From assembly GCF_000327385.1 (NCBI RefSeq), contig NW_008709295.1, forward strand, positions 1,122,119-1,186,118: a stretch of 64,000 nt of DNA, read 5' to 3'. The translations under genes and the position numbers were made by a program. Shown here piece by piece: positions 1-14,800 of this stretch. The notes under the pieces are model-generated. The model saw only the letters and a program-made list of their open reading frames with translations. It was not told where the DNA came from and made no database searches. Each line of letters opens with the position of its first letter. Positions within the stretch are counted from its first letter, which is position 1. The stretch is from Lottia gigantea (Eukaryota; Mollusca; Gastropoda; Lottiidae).

Positions 1-780
1 TGTTGGCTGTGGCGATTAATTTCTGGGCTTGGTTAAAGGAGGTCTTTGGTATCTGATCACGGTTGTTGAGGCCTACATGAAGAATAATGGTAGTAAGTTT
101 GGGATCATGGTCGTATGATTCCAGGATTGACTGTATGTGATGGATTTGGGCACCGGGGTAAGAATGCATTTCGGTGTCTGAACTGGTTTTGGTAATTCGA
201 TTCAGGTTAGATGATCCAATTATTAAGGTAGATTTCTTTAGAGCAGGTAGCTTCCATAATGATTTGTCCTTGGTTTGGTGATAATACGGTTTGGTAGCGG
301 ATATAATGGTCGTCGACGGTGTGATTGGTACTGGAATTTGGTAGTTTCATCTTCGGGCAAGTCAATTTCTATACGCTCAATTGGGATTAGGGTGAGATCG
401 TCTATTGAATGGTCGTTGAGGTTAAAATGATTAGAAACAGGCTTGTCTTTCTTTAATTTGATGTCTGACCTATGAGCAATAAAGCGAGTTCGTAAATTAT
501 TCTTAGTTTCTCCTACATATTGTTTGGGGCATTTCTTGCATGAAATTAAATATATTACATTCGAATGTTCACATGTTAGATGTTCCTGGATCGGGTACCT
601 TTTATTCGTAGAGTTGCTTACAAAATAATGAGTTTCTGATATAAAGGGACATGTTTTGCATCTACTGGACAAACATGGAGCACTTCTTAAACCTGGAGGT
701 ACCTCGGCATAAAGTCTATTGAACCAATGGGTTAGACTTATCCTTCAGTGGAATATGAACATTGTTAAATCTCATAAGAA
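1..780 (-). mobile_element. Broken Penelope-type retroelement piece: GIY-YIG domain and SGNH-like region
   Basis: On the minus strand, about 340-712 codes a Cys-rich stretch (CKTCPF, ISCKKCPKQYVGET) and a GIY-YIG-type nuclease segment, typical of the C-terminus of Penelope-like elements. Further along the same strand, about 1-300, the translated sequence has LIIGSSNLNR, SYPGAQIHHI and LHVGLNNRD. This resembles an SGNH/Oskar-like fold found in other metazoan retroelement proteins. The element is broken, extends beyond the left edge, and shows no reverse transcriptase here. Confidence 0.7.
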
Positions 781-2653
781 ATTTAAATGGATGTAACTTA
801 GTTTATTTACAATAAAGTAAAAATTTTATAATTTGTCAGTCAGAAGAAAATAATTTAAAATTTGGCGGTATTCTTTTGGAGGAAATAAGTTATGTCGGTG
901 GTAGAAAAGATTATGATATATGTTGCAAGAGTTTGGATTTACATGAAAAAGAAGTTCCCACAATGTGAAGCTTTTATTGGGGGGTTTGTAAGGAGGTTTT
1001 CTATATTTGTTATGTGTATCGGGGACACTGAAAGCATCAGTTTGCACCTTTCCAATTTCCTATCAGACATTAAAACAAAGTGCTTGATTTGATGATGTCA
1101 AACTCTGGGTTTGAGGGGAATTCAGCAAACACAGACACCTGATTGATGAAAATTAGAATTGATGCTATCAGTGCTCTGATTCACATACCAAATTTAGAAA
1201 ACTTCTTTACAATCCCTTTTAGTATCTAATTTGTAAAAATATCTGTGTTTGTCTTTACCAATAGGCATGTCTGATTGTCTATTATCCAAAAAACAATACC
1301 CACGCAAAATTCATACAACTCCTGGAAGCTGCATAGTATGTGTATAAACAACTTGCTTTATGGCCCATTTACATGGTAAAGCAAGATGCATAAGCCTTTG
1401 CCAAGTACACAGTGCTATTACACTGTATTCTACAACTTCAAAGAGTTGTATATTTCACAGTTTGGGATAGAACATTCTGTACCACTGGTACTTGTGGACA
1501 GGATAAGGATAGCTTTTGGAAGTTCGATGATGCATTTGAGATTTTGCCAGTCTGCTGATATTTATAATAAAAACTAAAGGTGAGTCTCTCTTAGCTTGAT
1601 TAGTTGTTTAATACAGACTGTTTATCATATTAAAACTTTTATCAATAAATGACCCTAACGTTCATGTCATCCACTTTTTTCCTTTCAATATAAGGATAAC
1701 AATATAAATATTTATTGAATCACTCATTAAGTTCAGCTATTCATTGTTTTTCTCTCCTGATTCACATATTTTCTTGACATTTCAAAGCAGAAATGACTGA
1801 AGTGTCTCACTTGTCACGTGTGCACTTTCACCTAAATCGTGTGCTTCAGTTTCTTCCTTAATTTATAGTAAAAGAATTGTTAAAAGAAATGAACACAGCA
1901 GGCAGAAACAATGCTTTGTATAATTCCTGTACTATAAATTATGGAAGAATGTGAATCATGTGATCAATGAATAACTGAACTAACTGAGCCCTGATTTAAT
2001 AAATATTTATTTCACTATAGAGTAAAATTATTATTGAAAAGAAATAAGTTGATGATATGAATGTTAGGACCATTTATTGATTGAAATTTTAAGATGATAA
2101 CCAGTCGCTACCTCAACTGAACAAACTAGCAGTAACTTACATTTACTTTTAATTATAAATATCAGTCGACTGGCAAAATTGCAAATGCTTCACTGAAGGA
2201 TATCCTGTCAGGATATTCTGAACAGCAAGTTCTAAGCAACTTTTTATCTCTGACCAATTGAGGGGAGCTTGAGGTTAAAAGGTCATTCTCCATTTTGGTA
2301 GGAATTTATGTGAACCAATTTGAGTGATTCATGAAACTTGATATACTTTGTAAACCGACAAGGTATACATTAACAAAAGCTGTATATGGCTTGCTGTACA
2401 ACTTTTCCGTGTAAATGGGACTTAATGGGCCTTTCTATCCATTGAATCAGTTGTTCAATACATCAACAATGAATCTTCATAAATGAAATGTGAAATGGCA
2501 ATCTGAAAAGTTGCCTTGTTTTTCTATTGTTGAAATTTTTGTTGTTGTTTTGTTTTCACTTTTTGCAAAAAATAGGAATTATTTAAATTTTCCTTTTGCA
2601 TTTCTTACATTGTATCAATATCTTACCTTGCAAAAATTATTTGATATTTTTAG
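780..2653. other. Non-coding, upstream of first visible exon
   Basis: AT-rich sequence with no recognisable exon. It is probably the intron before Ig1, with the initiator exon further left. Confidence 0.5.
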
Positions 2654-2871
2654 GTGCAGAAAAGAAAGGAAATGGGGAAGCTCCACAATTTATTGGAAAA
2701 CCTCAAGTCAACCAAGATGCTAAAAAGTTAACATTTGAATGTGTTTGTAAAGCTACTCCTAAACCTGATGTAACATGGTTTAAAGGAACCAGTGCTCTAA
2801 AATTAGGAGGAAGACTGATATCTTCTGTAGTTGAAAAGAATGGAAATTATGTTATCAAATTAGAAATAATG
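2654..2871 (+). CDS. unc-22: Twitchin exon: Ig1, first part
   Basis: The acceptor AG is at 2652-2653 after a T-rich tract and the donor GTATGC is at 2872. The exon starts with 2 nt of a split codon (phase 1) and ends phase 0. It reads GEAPQFIGKP, then ECVCKATPKPDVTWFKG with the B-strand Cys and core Trp of an Ig fold. Because this resembles the family N-terminus, little protein should precede it. Confidence 0.9.
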
Positions 2872-5800
2872 GTATGCCAACTTAATTGTATTTAACATCA
2901 ATTTAAATTTCCCCTTTTGTTTCTATAGTAACAATAAAAAGATAGGGCTCCTCATTAAAAAAACAGAAACCTCAACAAATGTGAAAAGTATTAATTGCAG
3001 GAAGAATAAAATCTTACATTAAAACAGAACACCTGATACATTAAGCTAGCATTACAAATTTAACCAAAAAAAAATTGTTAATAGGCAGGCAGTCGCTGAA
3101 TGTTTTGAAAATATTTTTAATAAAACCGTTATTATATAGTAATATTCCATATATTATGATCTTTGGTTAAAAGGGAATATAAGACTGGTTGAACAGATTC
3201 CCAATACTTGCAGTCAGGTAAAAGGAAACGCTATTTCACAAAGACCATTTACACTGTGCACAATGTTGGCTAGAATAGTGAGTCATCAATTACATATCTG
3301 CTCTCGTGTCAGTGGAGGTAAAAAAAATCATTGGGCAAAGGATTTCAAGAAAGCTCCAATTATGTTTTTAGGTTCTATAGCACAGTCGGTTAGAGCGTTG
3401 GTTCCTTATTTGACATCATTTGCTTGGTTATGTCTCTATCTCACAATCATTATCAGCGTGTGAAAGTCTGACCCAGCAGTAAATGGGTATGGATTATCTT
3501 GGAAAGACCAATGCCAAGAGGTTTGGCTTTGGAATAGCTTGTAAATAGAATCCTTAACAGGGAATCTAAGTTGTTACCTTAGCAAAACATAGTTGTTTGT
3601 TTCTTACCTTCTTTCTTTCTTAGACATACAGAAATGAAAATTTTTCGTTTTCTTGCATATTGGCAGCACAAGCTTTTGTAATCAATGCTTTTTTGTCACC
3701 CCTTAAAGCGCCAAGACACATCATGTTGTACTGTATTTGGTCAGGATCAAGACGAACTCCGCCCACTTGGAAATAGCAGGTCTAACCCTTTTAAACTGCC
3801 ACTTTTTCAGAGACTGCCCTTGGCTAAGGATAAATAACGGTCGACTGTATAAATCTTTTTAATTCTTCAAAATCTGTTTTAAACGCTAGTCTTTACATAA
3901 AATTTTGATGTAATTTTATGTGATCAAAAAGAATGTGGGGAAGTTTGATATCTGAAATGATTTACTGTTTTGAGAAATTGCCCTTGACCTTAGCATCAGA
4001 ATCTGTTCTTGAAAGTAATAGAAGCTCTATTTATCTGTAATGTGGCATAATATCCAGCAATGATATCAAGGTTTTTAGGTTTTTAGGCAGTTGTTATTTT
4101 TTTCTCTAAAACGACCAACAAAATGTAAATTTATTGGATTCATAATCAATCACAAAACTTGACTGCTACAATTAGTCTCTATTCCTATTATACAGTAACA
4201 GATCAGGTACTATTCCAAGAATTTTGTGTTGAGATATGATTACATACCTGACAAACTGTTTGTCCTATATAGGACAATCATGTTTTAGCCATGAGGGGGC
4301 AACTTCTTTTTAGGAACAAACCATCTTTTTTGTGGTATTAAACTACACAATGTAGGTTCTATGCCTGATTTTCTGTCTTGCTGTATTCACAATTACAATC
4401 CAATCATTGATGTTACAAGAATTCACAATTTTGCAAGAGGTGTGCTGCATGGCCTGGATGTACACCAAGAAAAAAATGAAAAAATTTCTGACACCTTAAA
4501 CAAATCATCCACAGTGGAATTATTATTACTCAAAAAGGGCTACTGACTTATACCTTTTTCATTTTGAGAAACACATGGAAGTGTAAATTTTATTCACAAT
4601 TCTAGCATATCAAAATAGATGTTTCATAAATTTTGAATGTATCAGTTATATTTGAGTAAACTAATAACTATCAAGTTGCTATTGTTTTATTTGATTTTTT
4701 TCAGAATTTTACTCCAGATGATGGTGGTCAGTATAAAGTAACAGCTAAAAATAGTAATGGTGAAAGTAGTGCAAATATCACGTTAAATTTAGAAAAGTAA
4801 GACATTATTGCAATTTTGATTCCGAGATAAAAAATATAAAAATGTAGAAAATTCACTTAAAGAAATGTATGTTCTATAATATGCCTTATAAGAAGATATA
4901 CGTCTCAACTATCTATTTTCTTTATGGTACAGACCTAAGGTAGATGCTCCCAAATTGGAAGGTAAGCCTAATATAAGATTAGAAGATGATGGTAAAGTTA
5001 TTATGATTAGTCAAGCTATGAAGTCACCCACTAAACCTGATACCAAATGGATGTTTGGTAATACACCATTACCTAACACTGGACGCTTTCAGAGTAATTT
5101 AGTAGAAGAAGGTGGATTGTACTATGGTTCTCTTCAAATTAACAATGTAAGTAGTTGATATAAGTGTTTACTCAACATTGGGGCAAATCAAATCTAATTT
5201 TTATTTTATGTGACGTTAATGTTGTTGGTTGGGGTGTAGTGTATGTAGTGTATAAATGTGTATACAGAGGTCACATTTTCGAAGACAATTTTATGCTTTT
5301 GAATCAGATTCATTTACCTTAATCAATATGGTATTGCATAACCAATTAGAATTTCTCAGCAGGATAAATGGACTTTTTTGGGTATACATCCCGACTGAAA
5401 TGTGTCATATTGAAAACTGACATGCTATGTATTGATGATACATCAACATTGTGCATTATAAAGGTGTCAGCCCATTTATCAATATTCCATAAATGGAGTA
5501 AACATTTTGGATTCTATCAGTTTACATCATCAACAATTCTCCAACACAAATTGATAATTGAGATAATGTGCTCAAACACTAAAACCTATACTCAATATTA
5601 CATTACAGTTACATTGACACCATCAACTTTTTCCCAACATTTATCCAACATGATCTGCCTACTTTTCATCAACATGTTGGAAAAATATTGGAGAAAAATG
5701 ACATTTGAGCAGTCTGACTTTCCTTCTTCCCTTGATCATTGACATGTTAAAAGACGGTGACTTAAAAACAGGGGCAACTGCTCCAAGCACTAATGAGTGA

Positions 5801-8800
5801 ATCAGTGCCATTGACCGTAAGTTGCATCACATGACCAGTCTAATATTGGCAGAATGTTTGTGAAAAGAGGTCAATACATGTTCAATAAAACTATCAATAT
5901 TATTGACTCAATACCTTGACAGAAAATGTCCACACACAACGTTCATTTTGCCATCAACACTTTGGTGAGTTTTCATTGAAATTCTGCATATATTGATGCA
6001 ATTTATTGACAGATTCTCCACACAAGGTCAATAGTGTGTTTCAATAACTGATTATATATTATGTATGAATCTATTACTATATTGATGAATTGTCAATAAA
6101 AATCAAAATGATTTTGATCTGTCAATATATTGACTCAATGATGATTATTGACATTATTTGTCATCAATATAGACACAATATTGATGATTTTATTTAAGGT
6201 GTATGGACCTCTTTAGCCTTGATGCTTATATTTCAGTTTAATGATAAAGATTCGGGAACATACAAAATGGTTGCTAAGAATGAGGGAGGAGAGGCATCGA
6301 TATCTGCTGCTGTCAATGTTGCAGGTATGTCATAATTAGCTATCTTGCTTTGTCTTGATGTCTTACTCATTTCTTTTCATCTCATTTCAGCATTATTGTG
6401 ATGAGGGTTCAGAGTTTATTGTCACACAAATGCAATTTATATCATGATAGTATGAGTTCAAAATGATGTTGCTAATGTCACATGCTTGTTTTGGCCTCTT
6501 TGGACATGCCACATATTAATAAGATTAATTTTGAAACATTCCAGTCTTAGACTTAACTTTTATTCTGTTTTATTTTAAGCCCACCGCAAACTAAAGGAAT
6601 TAGCCGAGCTGCCTGCCTTTCAAGCAACATTCTCATAACTTTTTCCACTGCAGACAAGAGCTATCGCCTGAAGCAGACAGCTCAACTAGTTCCTCTCGTC
6701 TGCTTAAGCCAAAAGACAAACCGCTCTTGTTTCACAATGTCAATAACCTTTGACCTAACCTGATGACCTCAATAAGTGTCAGTTGATCTGAAAAAAAAAT
6801 AATGCTGTTAGTATCAGGAAATGTTGAATATAATATATACCGAATTTCTTTACTTTGGCATTACTCCTCCCGAGTCAGCAGATGAATGTTTTAGCCAAAA
6901 CCCCCCCTGTTTTAGATGGAAATCTTATTTAGATTTGTGAAATATCAGATATTTTCATGTTGACTCATTCATTTTAGCCTTAAAACCAAAAGGAGATGCC
7001 CCTGTTTTTACACAGAAATTGACACCACAGGTAATGAACTATTTTTATACATCCAATAACTTCAATACAATAGCCTACATTTTCATCCCAGTTCATAGTA
7101 ATTTATGGCCAAACAGCAATGTATACCAAGCAATTGGTCATGTAAAAAATGACATTCTCAATCAGAAACAGTTGACTTCTGTTCATCAAAACCAGACTAA
7201 AGAATTTATGTAACAGTGCCTCTATTCTACCTGCAGATAGCTATTTTGTCTTTCACTATATCTATCAGAGGTTGGAATAGGGGCAGATGTTTTGGACTAG
7301 TTAAGGGCAAGTGATTTAGGTGCTGTTAATCTTGCATCATAACCTGCTTCTGAAAATGGATGGATGAACAATAGTTTGTATATAGGCCATAAAATCTGCA
7401 CCATAAGCATCAATACAAAGGATTTCTTAATTCCCCCCTACCACCATTAAACCCCACAAACGGCTGTAGGGTTTGCAAATCATGCCATATCGTACGATCT
7501 AAACAAACACATCCTTTGTTTTGAATGCGGAAGATAAAAAAACATGTATTATAAAACTGGGTTGTCTTGCTGTAGCTGACCTTTTTTTCATAGAATGAAA
7601 CCTTAATATCATAAAAAGACAGATTGTGATAATTTGGTATTTTTACCCACTTCTTATCTTTATGATTTTAGACAGCAGCTGAAGGAGAAGGTGCAGAGTT
7701 TCTCGCTGTTATCAAGGGCTCTGAACCAGTTGAAGTAAAATGGTTAAAAAATAAGAAAGTTTTGTCTAAGTTAGACCCTTATAAAATAACATATGAGAAG
7801 GGAAATTGTCGTCTTAACATTCCAAAAGTTAGTAAAAGTGATATAGGTGAATACACAGTTGAAGTAAAGAATGCTTATGGAAGTGGTATGTCTATGGCAA
7901 GTCTACAAGTACAAGGTAATTATTAATTTACCAATGCAGATTATTTTTTTCTAGTAATGTATAAAATACAAAAATTTGTCGTATTCAAACTTATATCAAT
8001 GAAAAACAGTCATTGATTTCTTTCTTGTGTATTACAAGTTACAAGTTGTTCAGAAAAAGCTTTATAATCCAACATATGGTCATCTCAATCACTTATCACC
8101 AATTGCCTTTCGCACAAAGGGCTTACTCATGTCAATCTGTACACCGTATAGATAATACTGTAGAGAATATAGATTGTTACTTTTGATTGGTCTTGAGTTC
8201 TATTTTGACCGGCCTTCTAAACAGACCCGTACTGAAGTGTCCCTGGATATAAAACAGAAAATTATAGCCATTGTTGATTATGAAAAAGTGGTGCGAACTA
8301 CATGGAAAGATTAGTGGCATTTTAAAACGTATAGACAAATTTAAACAATTGTTTGTTGATAGTATCAATTCAACTGAAGAATATATTAAATCAGGTATTT
8401 CTGTTGATCGATCAGCATGTGGTCTTATGGAATCAGCAGGATAAATGGACTGAATTGTCTTTCTTTATATAATACTATAAATAGTAACATGTTAAAAAAA
8501 TTCCGAAATTTGAGTAGCCTTGAATTACCTTTGAAGGTGAAGCGGAAAACTCCTTGATTTCAGAAATCCCCCATTTAACTCAAAATTTTGGTGTATATTC
8601 TCGAAAGAACTTCCAAGCAGACTTCAGTTTCAGAAAATCCTGACTAGATATTTTGTCGCTTACTTTTTGTATGAAATTTTAGTCAAAATTCTAACTTAAT
8701 TGATTTTTATTCCATTTTTATATGCCCACATGGAAATGTGGACGTATATTGCCGACGCCCCTGTCCGTCGGTCCGTTGGACCGTCTACATTTCTTGTGAA

Positions 8801-11800
8801 CACAATAGAGACTACAGTTTTCAACTGATTTTAATGAAATTTGGTGTGATCATTTATATCGATGAGATCTTGGTCAAGTTCCAATTTGACAATCTTTCGA
8901 TGAACGGTTTTTGAGTTATTGTCCTTGACTTAGGAAAAAACGCGTCAAAATTTGTTTGTGAACGCAATAGAGACTACAGTTTTCAACTGATTTTAATGAA
9001 ATTTGGTGTGATCATTTATTTTGATGAGATCTTGTTCAAGTTCGAATTTGACGATCTTTTGATGAACGGTTTTTGAGTTATTGCCCTTAAAATTAGGAAA
9101 AACGCGTCAAAATTTGTTTGTGAATACAATAGAGACTACAGTTTTTAACTGATTTTAATGAAATTTTGTGTGATCATTTATATATATGAGATCTTGGTCA
9201 AGTTCGAATTTGACGATCTTTCGATGAATGTTTTTTATAAGCCCACACATTAATGCGAGTGTTTGTAATCACCAAAGGATGAACCCTATTGAAAATCAGA
9301 CGAATCAAAAAATATTTACTAAGTGTTATTGCCCTTGTTCTTGAATTGTTTGTGGACACGATAGAGAGCTGGTTTCTTGATGGATTTTGATGAAACTTGG
9401 TGTGAGTGTTTGTAATCACCCAAGGATGAACCCTATTGAAAATCAGACGATTTGAAAAATATTTACTATGAGTTATTGTCCTTGTTCTTGAATTGTTTGT
9501 GGACACAATAGAGAGCTGGTTTCTTGATGGATTTTGGACAGACGAAACTTGATGTGATCATGTATATTGATGCGATAATTTGATGTATGTGGGTTATTGA
9601 TATTGATTTAAAAATTTGGTGGTATTTCTCAGTAGAAATAAATGGCATTAAATATATATATCATTGAATTCAAACTATTAAAATTTCTTTAACATGAGAA
9701 AATTCATACTGTAGTCACTAAAGACTGTTTAATCATTTCTGACAGCTGCCAGTGGGCGTATGTTACCTTGCCTGGCAAGCTATCTTTACAAAACTTGGTA
9801 GATGGGTATAGATTAAACAAAGCGATTTTTCGAAACATTTCGGGAAGATCGAAAAAGGGCGAAAATCATAAAAATCAGACTTTTTGGACTATGTATTGTT
9901 TTCATGATATATTCCAGTAACCTTCAGAACTAGTAGATGTATTTCTCTAAATTTGATTAAATCCCTACAATGGTTTTTCCAACACCAACCAAAAACCTCG
10001 GTCCGTCCGTTTCTTGTGAGCACTATAGAGACTACAGTTTTTGATAAAACTTGGTGTGATGCGTTAGATTGATAAGATCTCGGTCAAGTTCGAATTTGAC
10101 GATCTTTCGATGAACGGTTTTTGAGATATTGCCCTTGACTTAGAACGCCTTGAAATTTGTTAAAAAATAGTTCGTGAGCAGGATTGAAGCTACAGTTTTC
10201 AACCGATTCTGATGAAACTTGGTGTGATTATTGGAATTGATAAGATCTCGGACAAGTTCTAATTTGACGCATTTTCTATGAACGGTTTTGAGTTATTGCC
10301 CTTGACTTTCTTAAAACGCGTCAAAATTTGTTAAAAATAGTTCGTGAGCAGGATTGAAGCTACAGTTTTCAACCAATTCTGATGAAACTTGGTGTAATCA
10401 TTGGAATTGATAAGATTTCGGACAAGTTCTAACTTGACGCATTTTCGATGAACGGTTTTTGAGTTATTGCCCTTGACTTTTTTCAAATGCGTTGAAATTT
10501 GTTAAAAATAGTTTGTGAGCCGGATTGACGCTACAGTTTTCAACCGATTCTGAAACTTGTTGTGATCATTGGAATTGATAAGATCTCGGATAAGTTCTAA
10601 TTTTATGCATTTTTGATGAACGGTTTTTGAGTTATTGCCCTTGACTTTGTAAAAACGCGTCAAAATTTGTTTGTTTTCAACTGATTCTGATGAAACTTGG
10701 TGTGATCATTGAAATTGATAAGATTTCGGACAAGTTCTAACTTGACGCATTTTCGATGAAATGTTTTTGAGTTAATGCCATTAACTTACGAAAAACGCGT
10801 CCAAATTTGTTTGTGAGCACAATAGAAGCTACAGTTTTCAACCGATTCTGATGAAACTTGGTGTGATCATTGGAATTGATAAGATCTCAGACTAGTTCTA
10901 ACGAGATATTTTTGATGAACATTTTTTGAGTTATTGCCCTTGATTAGAGCTGTATGATTTAATTGTTTGTTGTATTTGGGTTATTGATATTGATTTTAAA
11001 AAATTTTGTGGAATTATTCAGCATAAATAATTTATTCAATATGAGAAAATTCGTACTTTAGTCACTAAAGACTGTTTTATTATTTCTGACAGCTGCCAGT
11101 GGGCGTATGTTACCTTGCAACGCAAGCTATCTTAGATTTAGGTGTAAGTAAATGCCTAAGTGGTTGGTGTTCTTCAAATTAACAGCAAGATATTTTTGGT
11201 CTAAACATTCATGGACAAGTTTTTCTAGATTTTGGTCAATAGTTTTTATTAGTTTGATCACATAAGTTTCCCATCCCACTAAAAAAAAAATCGGCCTGTC
11301 CTTTAAGTGCAGTTATTACTTATATGCAGATTCTAAGAAAAAGGCTGATGATGATGCCAAGAAAAAGGCTGAGGATGATGCCAAGAAAAAGGCTGATGAT
11401 GATGCCAAGAAAAAGGCTGATGATGATGCCAAGAAAAAGGCTGAAGAAGCCAAGAAAAAAGATGAGGCCAAGAAAAAGGCTGAAGAAGAGATATTAAAAA
11501 AAGAAGAGGAAAAAAAGAAATCTGAAGCTAAAAAGAAAGAAGAGGAAGCTAAAAAGAAAAAAGCTATTGAAGATGAAAAAACTAAAAAAGCTGATGAAGA
11601 AAAGAAAAAAGTTGAAGAGGCCAAGAAAAAAAAGGTATGCATTTTGAGTATTTTTTTCAAACATTTAGAAAAGTAACAGCTTGCCAGACAAGGTAACTTA
11701 TGCCGAAAGCAGCATTTGACATTTGATTAAAACGATTTATCTCACTTCTCCATATAACCATACAATGATTTTGGCAGGATTCAACTAAATGAAGGGCAAA

Positions 11801-14800
11801 AACTCATCTGAATGGAATAAAAACATTAAGCCAAATTAGACATTTTTCAAATCCAGTGAACCCTGACCTAAACTTTTTTGAAAATAAGTTCTTTTATTCA
11901 TTGACAGCGTTGTTGACAAAATGAAGTTGAATATTAGTTGAATCAAAAAAGAATATCCTATTTAAAAATTTTGCTAAACTGGAAGTGACATATTGCATAA
12001 TGTACAAAAATTTGGTTTGGAGTCTGTAGAGCTTATTTGTTTACCTCCGCTTTGCTTTTTTATGCCCTTTGTAACAATATGCATCGAATGCAATAGAAAA
12101 CTTCTAAAATTTAGAAATTTTTTATAGAAAAATAAAACTGCATTGTCCTAAGACCCTTATTACAGGATATAGACAGAATACCAATACAAATAAACTGTAT
12201 CATCAAAATTTTTAAAACACTTCCAGTTTGGCCATATAAAACACCGGGTTTTCTCAAAATCACCGTGGGTGACCCTTCTTCGGGTGTAATTCCCAATTGT
12301 AGACAAAAACGGTACAGATTAACTATAATAAATAATTCAAACCACTTCAGAAGAAAAGATTCAAATCGAAAGTGACGCATACACCATTACTTGAGAGTTT
12401 AATGAGTTATCCATTTATTATCCAATTTGTATGATTTTGCAGTCTATCAAAATCTTGTAACTTTATCTACAACATGTTGGGAACAGAATTTTGAATTTCA
12501 AATTTTTAAATTTTTTATGAATTTTTTGAAAATTTAAGTCTATATCTTGTGACCTTGACCTTCAATAACCTTGAATTTATCAGTGTGGATTGTCCTTGAC
12601 CTCAGCTATCTCTAAATATCCTGATATATCGGATATAATCTAGCAAAATCAGACATTTTTGCAAATAAATAATTATACCATATTCTCTAATAAACACAGG
12701 GTCTTGATTATTTCAGATTATTAATGGCCTTAAAATTCTCTTTGTAATGATAAATTGAAATTTTTCAACTTAAGTCTAAATATCAAATGTATTTATCCCA
12801 TATCAATATGGTTTACATTATTAGAATGCATTCAGAATTCTCTCTTTAACGATAAGTGACACAGTGGTTTGCTATAAAATCACTAAATTTGGATAGATTT
12901 AAAGAAATAAATAAAAGATTTATAGTTTAAATCTAAACGGGATTGACAAGGTGTTAAGTATGTTATACAACATTGATAACAATACTATGGATTTGAACTT
13001 TCACAACTTGGTGTCAATGAGCTAGAGAACAAATTAATCGGATTTATTTTTTTGCAAAATTTTTTTGAAAATTTGAAACATATCTCTATTTAAAGCTGTG
13101 AATTTGCAAGTTATTTAACCATGGAATTTTTGGATATCTTAATTAGAACTCAAAATACAAATGTCTACAAATACCCTACAGTTTTAATTTTTGTGCACCA
13201 ATTGTAGGCTTATTGTAAGCACTACAGGTGAAAGCTAACAGACTAGAAGTATCAAAAGGTCCAAAATCCAAGGGTTGAGGTCTTGTTGCTCTGAGCTGTT
13301 CACTCTTATAGTTTAAGTCTGTTATGATATTTACATGAAACCAGTAAAACAACAGAAGTAACCTATTAAATATGATTATAACCATAACAATAATGTTGAA
13401 ATTTGCATTTCAGGAAGCAGGTAAATATATATTTGCTGTATTGAAGTTTTCAATATATTTTCTCTCCAGATAATCATGCCTATTATCTGATATTCATTAT
13501 TCGACTAGAAGTTATCTGACATTGTTTGGGATTATGAGTATTTTTCTTATATACTGGTATATCAAGTTACTACCAAATATTTTGTGATGGAATGGTTTTT
13601 TTTTTTTAACCCCATCAGCATTTGCAGCATAAAGAATACTTATGCAGTAGCACTTTTTTGAGGAAGTGTAGAGTGATGTTTTGAGCTTAGAATAGATTAC
13701 CGGTAGATGGAATGTATTCTTGCTAGATCTCATTAAAGATGGATCCCCACATTGTTCAGGTCAAAATTAGTTATTTTAATAATGTATTCTTGAGCTTAAA
13801 GCAGGGCTGTGTCATTTTTTTCCCAACACTTGTCCAACATGATCTGTCTACTCTTGAGCAAATTCAAACAAAAAATTGGTAATTAGTTGAGGGGAAAATG
13901 GACAAATGTTTTAGGCTCTTTGTAGAAATTGCTTCTTCCCCTGAATTTATACCTGTTCCCCAAATTCATGGGTAATTTCCCAAGCACTAATGAGTAAATA
14001 CATTTTTTCTTGATTTAAGTCTTACTCCCCATTTCCATGGCTGCCATTCTGTCAATCACATGACCACAGGTACGCATCATGTGACTATTGGCAGAATGTT
14101 GTTCAAATGTGGTTAACTTTGAATCCCTCTGGTATTTTTACAATAAAAATTGTCAGCAAATTCCAACAAAATAAATACCAAGGCAATTCTTTTTCCAACA
14201 TTTATTCAAATTTCAGCAACATTCTTTCAACACGAAGAAAACACTGATTCACTTATTAGTGTGAAAGGAAAGCTGCCCCTGTCTTTTGGATGCAGCTTTT
14301 AAAATGTATCAGTTACTGGCTCTTGTCCCCAACAATTCCCAAAATTGCTGGAAAGGAACCCAAACTTGCTATTCTTCTCCCGTTCATTTTTCTCATGGTG
14401 GCAAAATTCTGGTATAAAGTTAGACAAGTGATCGGGAAAAAGATTATACTGACATCGCACTTTTAAGCCTGTTTTAATTTAAGATATGTATATATATATA
14501 TATGGATAAATGAAAATGGAGGGACTCAACTAAATATGTATTTGCTTTTTAATGTTTGTATTTTCTTCAGTATAAATTCGCAAACAACTTAGCCAGAGAT
14601 GCAATTTTATTAAAAGTATCGATATCAGAATTAATTTTCTGTTGCATTTGAATTGACAAACAAATGAAAAATAATTTGATTTAGATTATTATTACATTGT
14701 ATCCTCAAATTCACAAATTCTCTCATCAAAATATATCGTGCTACTTTTAGATACCAGAGTATTCGGTTGTAAATATATTTCAGTTCATGCTTTAAGTGAT

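Noticed and set aside
1500-1585. GTGAGT donor at 1580 as the end of an initiator exon
   Set aside because: No open ATG reading leads into the donor in the required phase 1.
8721-11133. Regular 162-bp units as a CRISPR-like or satellite array
   Set aside because: Units are contiguous without spacers, bounded by hairpin ends, and recur at many loci, so they are internal units of a mobile element.
11316-11660. Minus-strand Ser/Phe/Ala-rich frame
   Set aside because: It is a shadow of the Lys/Ala/Asp-rich coding exon.
12111-12380. Minus-strand 89-codon frame (LRKPGVLYGQTG)
   Set aside because: It may be a decayed retroelement tail; no domain is visible and no family could be assigned.
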